This document shows positions 40,841 through 49,802 of a stretch of 64,000 nucleotides of DNA, piece after piece (within the stretch, counting starts at the first letter, position 1; every line of letters starts with the position of its first letter). The stretch covers positions 868,001 through 932,000 of the forward strand of contig OY761986.2 in NCBI GenBank assembly GCA_963665155.2, given 5' to 3'. The DNA comes from UBA1141 sp963665155 (lineage in GTDB: Bacteria > Chloroflexota > Dehalococcoidia > Lucifugimonadales > UBA3495). A program made the position numbers and the translations under genes. The notes under the pieces were generated by a model, which worked only from the letters and a program-made list of their open reading frames with translations, searched no databases and had not been told where the DNA came from.

Positions 40841-42346
40841 TTAGAGCCTGGGTCCTTTAACCTTATCGGGCAGCCATGTGACGAGTTCAGGAAAAGCGAT
40901 AATTATGCCGATTACCACCATCATGCATAACATGAACGGGAGGACCCCAATGAATACGTCAGTAATAGTGCCGGACTCTGCGTTGACGCCTTCAACGCTA
41001 GCCAATTCGGTAGAGACATCCTTCCTTGCGCCTTGGAGCACATATAAAGCCAACCCCTGAGGCGGGCTAATTTGTGCAGCCTCCAGCAGGATAATCATTA
41101 TTATGCCGAACCATGAACGGTCCACCTCGGTGGCGATTAGAGAAGGCAGAAGTATCGGAAGAGTTGTCAACATCATGGAGTAGCTCTCCATGAAAGTGCC
41201 AAGGAGCAAGTAAAAAACAACCAATATGAGCACGAACTCAATGGCGCTGAGATCAAACGCCACCACCCATTCGGCCATCTGAACGGAAATGCCCAGTCTG
41301 GCGAAAGCAAATTGAACGGTGAAAGCCGCCATCAAAATTAGCATAATCATCGCGGTAGTTCGCACCGTGGACAATACCGCTTCGGAGAGCATGGTAGCGT
41401 TGGCTTGCACCACCAGCCTCACATCTTGAGCGGTTACTTTGTTGATTTCCAACTCTTTCAGGATATTGTTCTGAATAGAGCCGGGTAAAATAATAATTAT
41501 TCTCGATTTCTTAACCAGTGCCAGTGCCGATACCTTGAGAATAGACCATGAACTGTGAACAACCGCCAAGAAGGCCGCCCCGGAGACACCCCACGCCGCA
41601 GCCTCGGTTGGCGTTGCCCATCCCCCATAAATGCTGCCTAGCACAGCAAGTATAAGAAGCAAGATCGGTATCATACCCAGTGTTCCCAAAATCCTAGTCC
41701 GCCAGCCTTCAATGCTGAAGTACCCAGGCCCCGGCTCTCTGGGAGCGATATTGGGCCACACTATGGATGCGATCCCGATCATCAGCATGAACGACCCGGC
41801 TAAGATCGCGCCTGGGATGAATCCGGCCAGAAAGAGACGGCCGATGGAAACGCCGGTAGTCAACCCATACAGGACTAGGAGAATGCTGGGAGGGATCAGT
41901 ATACCCAAAGTCCCCCCGGCAGCGAGGGAGCCCACGACCATTCTTTCGTTATAGCCTCGGGCACGGAAAGTAGGCAAAGCCACTCGGCTTATGGTGGCGG
42001 CGGTAGCTATGCTAGAACCTGCGCAAGCAGCAAATACGGCGCACGACGCAATGTTGGTATGAAGCAAGCCGCCTGGTATCGGCGTTACCCACCGGCTGAG
42101 CGCACCGTACATTCGCTCGGCGAATCCGCTGCGCAAAACCAGCTCGCCCATTAGGATAAAGAGGGGGATGGCCACCAACAAGAAATTGGTGTAGGTGGTC
42201 CAAGCTCGGTTGCCCATGATGTTTGACAGGGGAGAATCGGAGAAAACGGCCATCAGGAATATAGACAGCACAGTGAGCGCGCCAGCAACGTATAGGCCGG
42301 CCATGAGGAATACGCCCATAAGGGAAAATGCTACTGCCACAGCCAT
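40841..42346 (-). CDS. TRAP transporter large permease (DctM-like)
   Basis: 501 residues, many hydrophobic helices. GILIPPSILLVLYGLTTGVSIGRLF is a hallmark of the DctM family, as are GGWATPTEAAAWGV and the late LEAAQISPPQGLALYVLQG. DctM forms the ion-coupled translocation path of TRAP transporters for organic acids. The small permease and the periplasmic binding protein are not seen in the window. An unusual polar insertion of about 35 residues (KKSRIIIILPG to RLVVQAN) lies between the PTEAAA helix and the RTTAMI helix. The stop at the island-distal end is normal. Confidence 0.88.
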   Translation of the reverse strand: MAVAVAFSLMGVFLMAGLYVAGALTVLSIFLMAVFSDSPLSNIMGNRAWTTYTNFLLVAIPLFILMGELVLRSGFAERMYGALSRWVTPIPGGLLHTNIASCAVFAACAGSSIATAATISRVALPTFRARGYNERMVVGSLAAGGTLGILIPPSILLVLYGLTTGVSIGRLFLAGFIPGAILAGSFMLMIGIASIVWPNIAPREPGPGYFSIEGWRTRILGTLGMIPILLLILAVLGSIYGGWATPTEAAAWGVSGAAFLAVVHSSWSILKVSALALVKKSRIIIILPGSIQNNILKELEINKVTAQDVRLVVQANATMLSEAVLSTVRTTAMIMLILMAAFTVQFAFARLGISVQMAEWVVAFDLSAIEFVLILVVFYLLLGTFMESYSMMLTTLPILLPSLIATEVDRSWFGIIMIILLEAAQISPPQGLALYVLQGARKDVSTELASVEGVNAESGTITDVFIGVLPFMLCMMVVIGIIIAFPELVTWLPDKVKGPRL

Positions 42347-42493
42347 TTAGTTTTGATCTCCTGGGCACCAGAAGTAGCCGGTGGCCGTCATTGTCAGGGC
42401 TGCGCGCGGGGTTGGGCGCCGAAATGATCGAAACTAGTCCGGAGATTCCATCCTTCGAGTCATCGCAACGCCGGGGCCTCTAATCTGCACCGT

Positions 42494-42859
42494 TTATCCG
42501 TCCTTAGGTGTATGAACAGCCCCGTATGTTTCGTCAAGTGCCCATAATGCTAACGCCGACCTGTCGTTCAGATAATAATTTACCTTCTCAAGGTCGATCT
42601 TCCGGCTGACCCTTTTGGGGCCAATTCTCGTATTGGCGGTGAATGGACAACCAGTTTTGGGCTCCTTGGGACAATCTACGCCCTGTCGCAAGACAATCGG
42701 GCATTTTCCCCGCCGTAACCATGAGCAAGTCAATACTTGCGATTTTTCACTAGTTGTACTGCCTGAGCTTTTATTGGTAGTTCGATTAGGCAGCACTTCG
42801 GGTAAACCTAAGTGTTTCTCTATCATTCGGCCGACCTTCAATTCCTTATCTGTGGGCAC
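42494..42859 (-). CDS. Hypothetical Cys-containing protein
   Basis: 121 residues from GTG. Middle: LTCSWLRRGKCPIVLRQGVD then CPKEPKTGCPF, i.e. four Cys that could bind zinc or Fe-S. C-terminal YLNDRSALALWALDETYG. Not recognised. Upstream of it is a run of three TAAAAACCGG units. Confidence 0.45.
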   Translation of the reverse strand: MPTDKELKVGRMIEKHLGLPEVLPNRTTNKSSGSTTSEKSQVLTCSWLRRGKCPIVLRQGVDCPKEPKTGCPFTANTRIGPKRVSRKIDLEKVNYYLNDRSALALWALDETYGAVHTPKDG

Positions 42860-42892
42860 ACTCGAGAGTTACCGGGATTGTTTATATACCAC

Positions 42893-42922
42893 TAAAAACC
42901 GGTAAAAACCGGTAAAAACCGG
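42893..42922. repeat. Three tandem copies of a 10-bp unit
   Basis: TAAAAACCGG at 42893-42902, 42903-42912 and 42913-42922, in the upstream region of the gene at 42494-42859. Confidence 0.85.
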
Positions 42923-43071
42923 ATTTCTCTTTACCATCGCAGCGTAACCTTTTTGCTCTCACAATATTGCCAGTCGAATGGGAGTGGATATGGGGTGATA
43001 CCCTACCATATCGGAAGGGAGGACCCCATTCCGCGAGGGCAGTACAACCAAGGCTTAGGCTCTGATTCGAC

Positions 43072-44628
43072 TTAATCCGCTGGCTCCGGAGCGGCGGCGC
43101 TAGCCGGCGCGGGTTGAACTGCTTCTCTTGGCTTGGGTTTGCGCAGCAGCAGAGACGGGATTAATCCCAGCAAAACGATTCCGGTCGCAATCAGAAATAC
43201 GTCTTGGAATGCCGCAACGGATGCTCGCTGCTGGACCATACCATCCAGCACTTGGACGGCCACCTGGTTGGCTACCGCATCGGAGGCTCCGAACTGGCCG
43301 ACGGCGTTTCCCACACGGGAAAGGACCTGCATTGCAGCCAGAGAGTCTGGAGTGACTGTTTGGGCAATTGTGCTGAAGTGGAAGGCAAACCGGGACTGCA
43401 ATAGCGTGGCAAACAAAGCTATTCCGAAGGCCGGGAATAGCTGCCGTAGCACGTTTGTGAGAGCCGACGCCCGTGCCAATGCTTCCACTGGGTGTACGCT
43501 CATGGCCAGCGTAAATGCAGGCAATGCCATCATTCCCATACTGGCTCCGCGCAAAATCAGTATCTTCACCAAGTCGCCGTCGCTGGTCGTCACATCCAAG
43601 CCGTGTAGTAACCACATTGAATAAGCTAGGCCAAGCAAGCCAGGAACAATGACCGGGAGAGGACCAAATCGGTCATATAGACGACCGGCAATGAGCAAAG
43701 TAACCCCCAAAGCAATTGCCTCAGGCATCAATAACAAGCCGGTTTCTATTGGACTCAAACCACGCACGTTCTGTAGAAATACAGGCAGCAAAAACAGGGC
43801 TGCGAACATGATCAACGTGGAGACAAAATAAACGATGGCGGCCATGGTATAGGTGATATTTTTGAAGATTCTAAGGTCCAAGAGTGGCGTCTCTTCCCGC
43901 AACTCCACGTAGACCCACCCTACGAGAGCGACGCCTGAAACCATGAAAAGCCCTAAAACAATCTCAGACGTCCAACCTTCTTGGCTTACCTGTGTCAGGG
44001 CAATAAGGGCGAGACTGAAGCCGATGCCCGCCAAAATGAATCCCTTATAGTCGAAGGCCAATTTGCGGGCTATATCCGTCTCTATTAGGAAGGACCGGCT
44101 CAATAAGATTCCCAGGAAACCGATGGGCAAGTGTGGGAGCCAAATAAAACGCCAACTCGAAGACTCCACCAAGACCCCACTGAGGATGGGGCCGATGACT
44201 GGCGCCAGCACTATGGGCACACCTGCAATCGCAATCATCGTGCCTTGCTCTTCCCGGCTCACCGAACGAAAGACCAGCGCAATTCCCAGAGGCATTATTA
44301 TCCCGCCGCCGACCCCTTGAACCACGCGGAAAAAAATCAGGGAATTGATATCCCACGATATTGAAGACAAGGCGGCTCCCACAGTGAAGCCGGAAATGCA
44401 GAAGATAAAGAGGCGTTTTGTACCAAATCTGTCGCTGAGGTATCCCGTCAGAGGAATGACCAAAGCTATCGCCAGCAAGTACATTGTGATGACCAACTGG
44501 GCTTTTTCGAGACTTACTTCAAAGTCTCTCATGATGGACGGCAGCGCTACGTTCACCACTGTGGTGTCCAACAACACCATGAAGCTGGCGACCACCATAA
44601 CTATCAAGACTTTCCATTTGTAGGCCAT
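43072..44628 (-). CDS. DHA2-family MFS drug exporter (EmrB/QacA-like)
   Basis: 518 residues, about 14 transmembrane helices. LLDTTVVNVALPSIMRDF (motif D1), LSDRFGTKRLF (motif A) and GVGGGIIMPLGIALVF plus APVIGPILSGVLV (motif C) are canonical for DHA2 pumps. Probably works with the HlyD-type adaptors encoded just upstream (45040-48015), as EmrB works with EmrA. A terminator between it and the adaptor genes suggests separate or attenuated transcription. The hydrophilic C-terminus is Ala/Pro-rich. Confidence 0.93.
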   Translation of the reverse strand: MAYKWKVLIVMVVASFMVLLDTTVVNVALPSIMRDFEVSLEKAQLVITMYLLAIALVIPLTGYLSDRFGTKRLFIFCISGFTVGAALSSISWDINSLIFFRVVQGVGGGIIMPLGIALVFRSVSREEQGTMIAIAGVPIVLAPVIGPILSGVLVESSSWRFIWLPHLPIGFLGILLSRSFLIETDIARKLAFDYKGFILAGIGFSLALIALTQVSQEGWTSEIVLGLFMVSGVALVGWVYVELREETPLLDLRIFKNITYTMAAIVYFVSTLIMFAALFLLPVFLQNVRGLSPIETGLLLMPEAIALGVTLLIAGRLYDRFGPLPVIVPGLLGLAYSMWLLHGLDVTTSDGDLVKILILRGASMGMMALPAFTLAMSVHPVEALARASALTNVLRQLFPAFGIALFATLLQSRFAFHFSTIAQTVTPDSLAAMQVLSRVGNAVGQFGASDAVANQVAVQVLDGMVQQRASVAAFQDVFLIATGIVLLGLIPSLLLRKPKPREAVQPAPASAAAPEPAD

Positions 44629-45039
44629 TACTTATACCTTTAGCTATAAACCCGAGTTTCGCCAAAGGCATAGTCTGGTTGAGGAGGAGTGGTGGATTGA
44701 GTTCCTCTCTCGCGTAGGCTGGCAGAGCCTCCCCAATAATGGTTTGGCTGGTCTACTCGGTGTGGGTCAGTCAAGGCTGTGCGGACCGGCAGGTAAACAT
44801 TCTGCGCATCCGCCATCAGACGTATTTGAATAGACCCATCAGTTTTTTGTTTGCTGTTGTCGTTTCGGATAAATACGAGAGAATTTAAGCAAATCATTAT
44901 TCAAGTCACATGGGGATTCGAATTGTTGGACTAGCCAGAGGCATAGGAATTAGGAGTAGGGACTGCGCCCGGCGTGCAGCCGTTGCGAGGATGTAAGAAA
45001 TCGGACCCAGCCGGGCACACCGGCTGGGTCCGGCCAACT
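44629..45039. other. Intergenic region between pump and adaptor genes
   Basis: 411 bp. It holds the adaptor terminator (45002-45032) and presumably the pump promoter. No supported gene. Confidence 0.5.
45002..45032 (-). terminator. Terminator after the adaptor gene
   Basis: Perfect 13-bp arms CGGACCCAGCCGG (45002-45014) and CCGGCTGGGTCCG (45020-45032) around GCACA. On the minus strand it is followed by ATTTCTT. It ends 7 bp after the adaptor stop codon. Confidence 0.75.
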
Positions 45040-47244
45040 CTACTGGATCACAACCAAGTCACCTTCCCTGAGAAAGTTGTGGCCGGATATAACCACATTC
45101 TCTCCGGGAAGGATGTCGCCTCGAACTTCCACCGTATCCTCGCCGGTCAAGCCGATACCCACAATGCGTAGCTCGGCACGATTGTCTTGGATCGTGTAAA
45201 CGGCGGGGCGCCCAGCTTGGCGCAACAGAGCTTCTTTGGGCACTAAGACCGTGTTGTCGTGCTGCGTTATCACCGCCACATCGCCGGACATACCGGGTCT
45301 GAGATCCGGTGCCGGGCCGGTGGGTACGAGCATCACCCGGAAGGAGAAGGAGTTGCCCTCACCCATTGGGGCGATGCGGTCAACCTGCAATTCCAATGTT
45401 TGCCCTGGCAGCGCTGGGCTAGTGAATTGCACTGCTTGTCCTAATTGGAGGGAGTTGACTTCCGTCTCCCGGACTTGAATCGTTATGTCAAGTTCGGTAC
45501 TGGCTAACGTGAAAATCGGCGATGCGGGAAAGGGCCCAGCCCAGCCTCCAACGTCCAGCAACTTGCGAGTGATAATCCCGTCGAAGGGCGCTCGAACTTC
45601 CAGTTCCTCTAATTTATAGCGCACCAAATCTATTTGCGCCTGGGCCTTGTCCAAATTCGCTTGGGCTGCTTCCACGACAAGATCGGATTGCGGTGGCAAC
45701 GCTCTGGTAAGCACTTGCTGGGCTGAAGCTACCATAGACTCGGCGGCAGCCAGTTTGGCGGGCGTCGGTTTGAGCAATGATTGCAGATTGGCCTCTGCTG
45801 CGGCTAGTGCGGCTTGGTTCGCTTCCACGGTAGACTCGGCCAAAGCAATCGTCGATGTGGTGGGATTTCTCAATTCCGCCAGACGAGATTGCGCCGACTC
45901 TACTGCGGCACTGGCCTTGGCAACTTCGTTCCGAGCTAGAGTAACCGTGTTCTCGTCTGCGTTTTGTAGGTCTTCCAAATTAGCGAGTTGTGTATCAAGT
46001 GCGGCTTGCGCGGCGGCCACATCGTTGCGGGCTACCGCAATATCGTTGGATTGGGGGCTTTGCAACTCCTTCAGTTCCTCTTGCGCGGTCTCCAATGCAG
46101 TTTGCTCCGAGTTCTCAGCTAGCATAGGGGAGTTCACTTCTTCCTGAATCACTGAACTAGCGAGGATAGCTGAAAGTTGAGTCGAAATACTATCGCGATA
46201 TCTGGCGATCGAAGCCTCGACATCGCTCAGCTCGTCTTGAGAAAGGCTGGAACTGAGAGAAGGATTAAGTAAAATGGCGACGTTGGCCTGCTCATTCACC
46301 CTGGCCGATAATAATGATTCCCACGCTTGCTCCAATGATGCAGTGAAAGACGCTGAAGCTAACGCGTCAGAGATGGCGTCATTCACCTTGACTTGCGCGC
46401 TATTGAGCTTAATTTGCGCGTCGGATACGGATTCTTGGGCCGCAGCCAAGGCCGCAGCAGTAGGGTTCAATAACTGATCCAGATTCGTTGTCTTGCTGTC
46501 TAATGTGCTTTGAGCTGTTGCCACTTTGCCTTGGGCGGTCTGGAGGTCGGACACCGAAGGGTCCAACAATTGCTTGAGACGGGTGTTTGCGCTATTTAGA
46601 TTGCTTTGCGTGGTTGCCAGGGCGCTTTCGGCAGTTTGCAGATCAGACGCGGAAGGGTTATTTAGCTGCTCAAGTTTGATTACAGCTCGGTCCAGGTTGC
46701 CTTTAGCGGTTGCAACCGTGCTCCCGGCGGCTTCGAGTTCCGACGACGAGGGATTGATTAATTGGTCTTGGGCCGTTAAAGCGGAGTCGAGCTTCGCTTG
46801 GGCTGACCGTATACCGGGTTCGATACCAGCCATAACCGACCCTAACTGGGCCTTGCTGCCACGCAGAGTTGCTAGGGCTTGATCCAGTTGTGCGTCCAGA
46901 GTTCCGTGACTTATCCGGGCAACTACCTGTCCGACATTGACCATAGAGCCAACATCCACGGTAAGTGCTTCGGTGCGGCCGGATGACGTCGGCAAAACGT
47001 CGACTTGGTTTCTGGCTTCTACCACAGCCGCATAGGAAGTGCGCGTGCTAATGCTCCCGTTGACAGCCGGAGCCAAACCTACCGTCACCGCACCCGGAGT
47101 CCCGGATGAGGACCCCGTTGAAGGGGATTCGGTGGACGAACATGCAACCAAGGCGGCCAGTCCCACCCCTACAGCCAACGCCATCATTGGCTCGCGCCGG
47201 ATCAACGAACGAAATATCCGTACCTTCATACTTGCTGCTTTCAC
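45040..47244 (-). CDS. HlyD/RND-type efflux adaptor with very long coiled-coil hairpin
   Basis: 734 residues, about twice the usual size. A signal/lipobox (VGLAALVACSS) suggests membrane anchoring. The lipoyl half-motif (TVDVGSMVNVGQVVARI) precedes a coiled coil with many repeats of about 35-40 residues (for example NPSASDLQTAESALATTQSN, LARNEVAKASAAVESAQSRL, AAAEANLQSLLKPTPAKL). The second lipoyl half (VRAPFDGIITRKLLDVGGW) and the beta-barrel and MP domains follow. The extended helix could span a thick envelope. It lies downstream of the shorter adaptor and MarR gene. Confidence 0.9.
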   Translation of the reverse strand: MKAASMKVRIFRSLIRREPMMALAVGVGLAALVACSSTESPSTGSSSGTPGAVTVGLAPAVNGSISTRTSYAAVVEARNQVDVLPTSSGRTEALTVDVGSMVNVGQVVARISHGTLDAQLDQALATLRGSKAQLGSVMAGIEPGIRSAQAKLDSALTAQDQLINPSSSELEAAGSTVATAKGNLDRAVIKLEQLNNPSASDLQTAESALATTQSNLNSANTRLKQLLDPSVSDLQTAQGKVATAQSTLDSKTTNLDQLLNPTAAALAAAQESVSDAQIKLNSAQVKVNDAISDALASASFTASLEQAWESLLSARVNEQANVAILLNPSLSSSLSQDELSDVEASIARYRDSISTQLSAILASSVIQEEVNSPMLAENSEQTALETAQEELKELQSPQSNDIAVARNDVAAAQAALDTQLANLEDLQNADENTVTLARNEVAKASAAVESAQSRLAELRNPTTSTIALAESTVEANQAALAAAEANLQSLLKPTPAKLAAAESMVASAQQVLTRALPPQSDLVVEAAQANLDKAQAQIDLVRYKLEELEVRAPFDGIITRKLLDVGGWAGPFPASPIFTLASTELDITIQVRETEVNSLQLGQAVQFTSPALPGQTLELQVDRIAPMGEGNSFSFRVMLVPTGPAPDLRPGMSGDVAVITQHDNTVLVPKEALLRQAGRPAVYTIQDNRAELRIVGIGLTGEDTVEVRGDILPGENVVISGHNFLREGDLVVIQ

Positions 47245-47319
47245 TTAGTTTAGTCCTTCAGTTTTGGTTATTTGATTCCGGATCATCGGAAATAAAAATT
47301 AATACGGGCACCACCATTT

Positions 47320-48015
47320 TTACTTGACTCGAATCTTGATTTGAACGGAAGACCCGGGTATTAACCCTAGCTGGTCTTCGTCCAAAGAGATTTTAACAGG
47401 AACCAACTGGCTGACTTTATTGAAATTGCTGGAAGAGCTTCGCGCTGGGATTAGGCTGAAAGTCGAAGCCGTCACCGGCGAGATGGTCACCACCGTGCCA
47501 GCTACATCTCGTCCCAGACTGTCCACATGCACTTCGACCCGCTGGCCTGGCCGCACCCGGTCAATGCTACTCTCACTGATGCTCGCCTCGATTCTCAGCG
47601 CCCTCGGGTCCATCAGGGTCACGATCGGTCGGCCCGCCGGAACAGTGTCTCCGTTCTGAGCCCAGCGTGCAGCGATTACCCCCGACCGAGGCGCTACTAC
47701 CTCGGCAAATTGGTCCACCACGTCCCGGAATCCCAGTTTGGGAGTACCTGTGGTATCTGACTTGGATATTACCGTGGGGATGTCCACAATGGCCAGCACT
47801 TGGCCTTCGATAACCGGAGATCCCACATCCACGTTCATCGCCAGTATCTTCCCCGGGTTGATTGACCCCACCTGGATCAGGTCTGCTACTACTCTGGCAT
47901 TGTCGGTGGACACGTAGTGGACCGAGTTGTACCAGGCATTGTAGCCAAACACGCTGGCACCAGCGATGATGGCAACTACAACTACGGCCAGTATAATGCG
48001 CATGCGGTATTTCAT
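47320..48015 (-). CDS. HlyD-family efflux adaptor (EmrA-like, short)
   Basis: 231 residues. N-terminal transmembrane helix (IILAVVVVAIIAGASVFGY), YVSTDNARVVADLIQV as in EmrA, lipoyl half-motif (MNVDVGSPVIEGQVLAIVD), a very short hairpin, second half (VVAPRSGVIAARWAQNGDTV), then a beta-barrel (ISESSIDRVRPGQRVEVHVD). Between the MarR gene and the long adaptor in the same minus-strand run, gap to the long adaptor 75 bp. Two adaptors of opposite hairpin length in one locus is unusual. Confidence 0.9.
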   Translation of the reverse strand: MKYRMRIILAVVVVAIIAGASVFGYNAWYNSVHYVSTDNARVVADLIQVGSINPGKILAMNVDVGSPVIEGQVLAIVDIPTVISKSDTTGTPKLGFRDVVDQFAEVVAPRSGVIAARWAQNGDTVPAGRPIVTLMDPRALRIEASISESSIDRVRPGQRVEVHVDSLGRDVAGTVVTISPVTASTFSLIPARSSSSNFNKVSQLVPVKISLDEDQLGLIPGSSVQIKIRVK

Positions 48016-48112
48016 GGGTAATCAAGAACTCCGTTGCTGCTGAATATTGCCCTACTTATGCATTAAGGGCAATGACTTTTACGACGCTTTAGGTGCGTTG
48101 ATTTGATTTTTG

Positions 48113-48655
48113 TTAAGTAACTGCCGTGGCCCGGGGTTCCGCTAGGTCTAGAAATTCGCCGTCATCATCGGTCCCCGTCCCTGGTTTCCAGGCGTTTACT
48201 CCAGGGCTTCTCCTGTTTGCGGCCTCCAACACTACTTGCACAGCGTTGGATACAACGTCCAACTCCTCACTGGAGAGTGAGTCGAAAATCTCTCGAAACA
48301 CATCGAACTTGGCCAGCCACAGGGCTGAAATGTGTTGCTCGCCCTGCGCCGTTAGCTTGCAGGTAACCACCCGGCGGTCTTGTGTATCATGGCTCCGGCT
48401 TAGGACGCCCAGACCCACAAGGCGGTCGAGGACACCAGTTGTCGTGGGTACGGTCACGCCCAATACAGAGGCTAAATCACCAACCCGATAGGGTCCGTTG
48501 ATATACAGGAAGAGCAAAATCTTAATCTGAGGCATGGTGTAATTTGTGCTCATCCAATTCTCGGTCAACGAGGACAGAAGGGTGACGTAAAGACGTTGGT
48601 GCAAAGCAGCAACATGCTCAATCACTTTAGACCGATCTGTAGATTCATCACTCAT
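48113..48655 (-). CDS. MarR-family transcriptional regulator of the efflux locus
   Basis: 180 residues from ATG 48655 (MSDESTDRSKVIEHVAALHQ), chosen because the longer frame to 48805 would run through the palindromic operator region. The winged-helix core (MPQIKILLFLYINGPYRVGD, LASVLGVTVPTTTGVLDRLV, SRSHDTQDRRVVTCKLTAQG) is complete. MarR repressors respond to small aromatic or drug ligands. First gene of a minus-strand run leading to two efflux adaptors and a DHA2 pump. Two palindromes upstream are likely its binding sites. Confidence 0.9.
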   Translation of the reverse strand: MSDESTDRSKVIEHVAALHQRLYVTLLSSLTENWMSTNYTMPQIKILLFLYINGPYRVGDLASVLGVTVPTTTGVLDRLVGLGVLSRSHDTQDRRVVTCKLTAQGEQHISALWLAKFDVFREIFDSLSSEELDVVSNAVQVVLEAANRRSPGVNAWKPGTGTDDDGEFLDLAEPRATAVT

Positions 48656-48678
48656 CGCTAATATGCCTTTATTTAGGT

Positions 48679-48699
48679 TGATGCAACATAATTGCATCA
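48679..48699. promoter_or_regulatory. Putative MarR operator 1
   Basis: TGATGCAA (48679-48686), spacer CATAA, TTGCATCA (48692-48699), perfect 8-bp arms, beginning 24 bp upstream of the MarR ATG. Confidence 0.55.
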
Positions 48700-48759
48700 C
48701 ACAATTATATTTGTCGACACAACATATTACACGTATACCTGTAAGTTGGGTTACACAAT

Positions 48760-48798
48760 ATAATCGTGCGACCCAATTATATTGAGTCGCACGATTAT
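48760..48798. promoter_or_regulatory. 39-bp palindrome upstream of the MarR gene
   Basis: ATAATCGTGCGAC (48760-48772) and its exact complement GTCGCACGATTAT (48786-48798) flank CAAT-TAT-ATTG, itself palindromic; only two central-arm bases are unpaired. AT-rich spacing DNA between this and operator 1 contains further CACAAT or ACACAA half-sites. Could be a promoter-overlapping operator. Confidence 0.6.
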
Positions 48799-49005
48799 TA
48801 GACACTTACAGGACAAAATCTGTCAAGTGATCTGTTCATCCGGGTTATCAGCACAGAAATCAACGCTGAGGCAACGGCTAGCGACTGACCAAGCCGGCGA
48901 ATTGCCTGCGCATTTGATGATTAAGCGACCGAAAAACGAGGCCTGGTAGAATTTATGCTCCCAGACCTCGTGTCAATGCCACAAGTGACGTGGTGGGAAA
49001 ATGCG

Positions 49006-49437
49006 TTAATCCGGCACAACTGGGCTGGCTACCAAAAGCTGGGTTCTGGCTTTAATCTGCTCGTCCCATCCCCGCACACGCATATCTATCATCAGACCGT
49101 CCGGTCCTTTGTATTTGCGGTTCACGGCGTTACTGCCGGGACATTCTGTGCCGTTCTCGGCTTCAAAGGCTGCGATGGATTCGTCCATGTCTTCAACATA
49201 GAACCCAATGTGATGCACGCCGGGCACCGTGGAAGGTCCCTCTCCCAAGTTGGGGGCATCCTCACTCCCAACTTTTAGGATTGCGAAATAGATGTAACCG
49301 TCGCTTAGCCACACACCTTCCTCGCCTGTGTCCAGAGGCTTGCGGTGCAGTTCTTGCAGCCCAAAAACCTTCTTGTAAAAATCTGCGGTCTTCACTGGGT
49401 CATCGGTGTGCAGGGCTATGTGCTTTATCCTTGCCAT
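49006..49437 (-). CDS. VOC-family (glyoxalase/dioxygenase-like) protein
   Basis: 143 residues. MARIKHIALHTDDPVKTADF and FYKKVFGLQEL begin the first beta-alpha-beta-beta-beta module, and VHHIGFYVEDMDESIAAFE the second. Metal ligands: His near residue 9, His in the second module (HHIGF) and a Glu candidate. The family covers glyoxalase I, extradiol dioxygenases and epimerases; the exact reaction is unknown. Monocistronic. Confidence 0.88.
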   Translation of the reverse strand: MARIKHIALHTDDPVKTADFYKKVFGLQELHRKPLDTGEEGVWLSDGYIYFAILKVGSEDAPNLGEGPSTVPGVHHIGFYVEDMDESIAAFEAENGTECPGSNAVNRKYKGPDGLMIDMRVRGWDEQIKARTQLLVASPVVPD

Positions 49438-49802
49438 CGTTCCTCCTTATAGTTCCGAATGAGTTGATAGTTCCAAGAGAGCTGGATAATTCGACGATTT
49501 GGGAAAGATACAAATCACCCAAAAGTCTACCGGGTACTATCTAATTAGCCTAATCGGGATCGAATAACCGAGAATTGCTGAACTAGATTTTAGGAACCCC
49601 GCTCGGCAGTGTCAATGGGATTCCCAACTCCGGGTTCCTGTCGTCATTTGCCTTGCCAAAGAATCAATCCGGGGCTACACTCCATGCCTGCAAGCGTCGC
49701 TTATGAGACCAACTGGATGTCTGTTTTAGACTGTTTAACCTCAAATATCGTGACTGCTATCCCTCCCGGGGGACAGTCCTAATCAGGTAAGGAGAATACA
49801 CC
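49438..49802. other. Intergenic region upstream of the lone molybdopterin subunit
   Basis: 365 bp between divergent genes; contains both promoters. RBS TAAGGAG precedes the ATG at 49803. No gene or repeat recognised. Confidence 0.5.
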
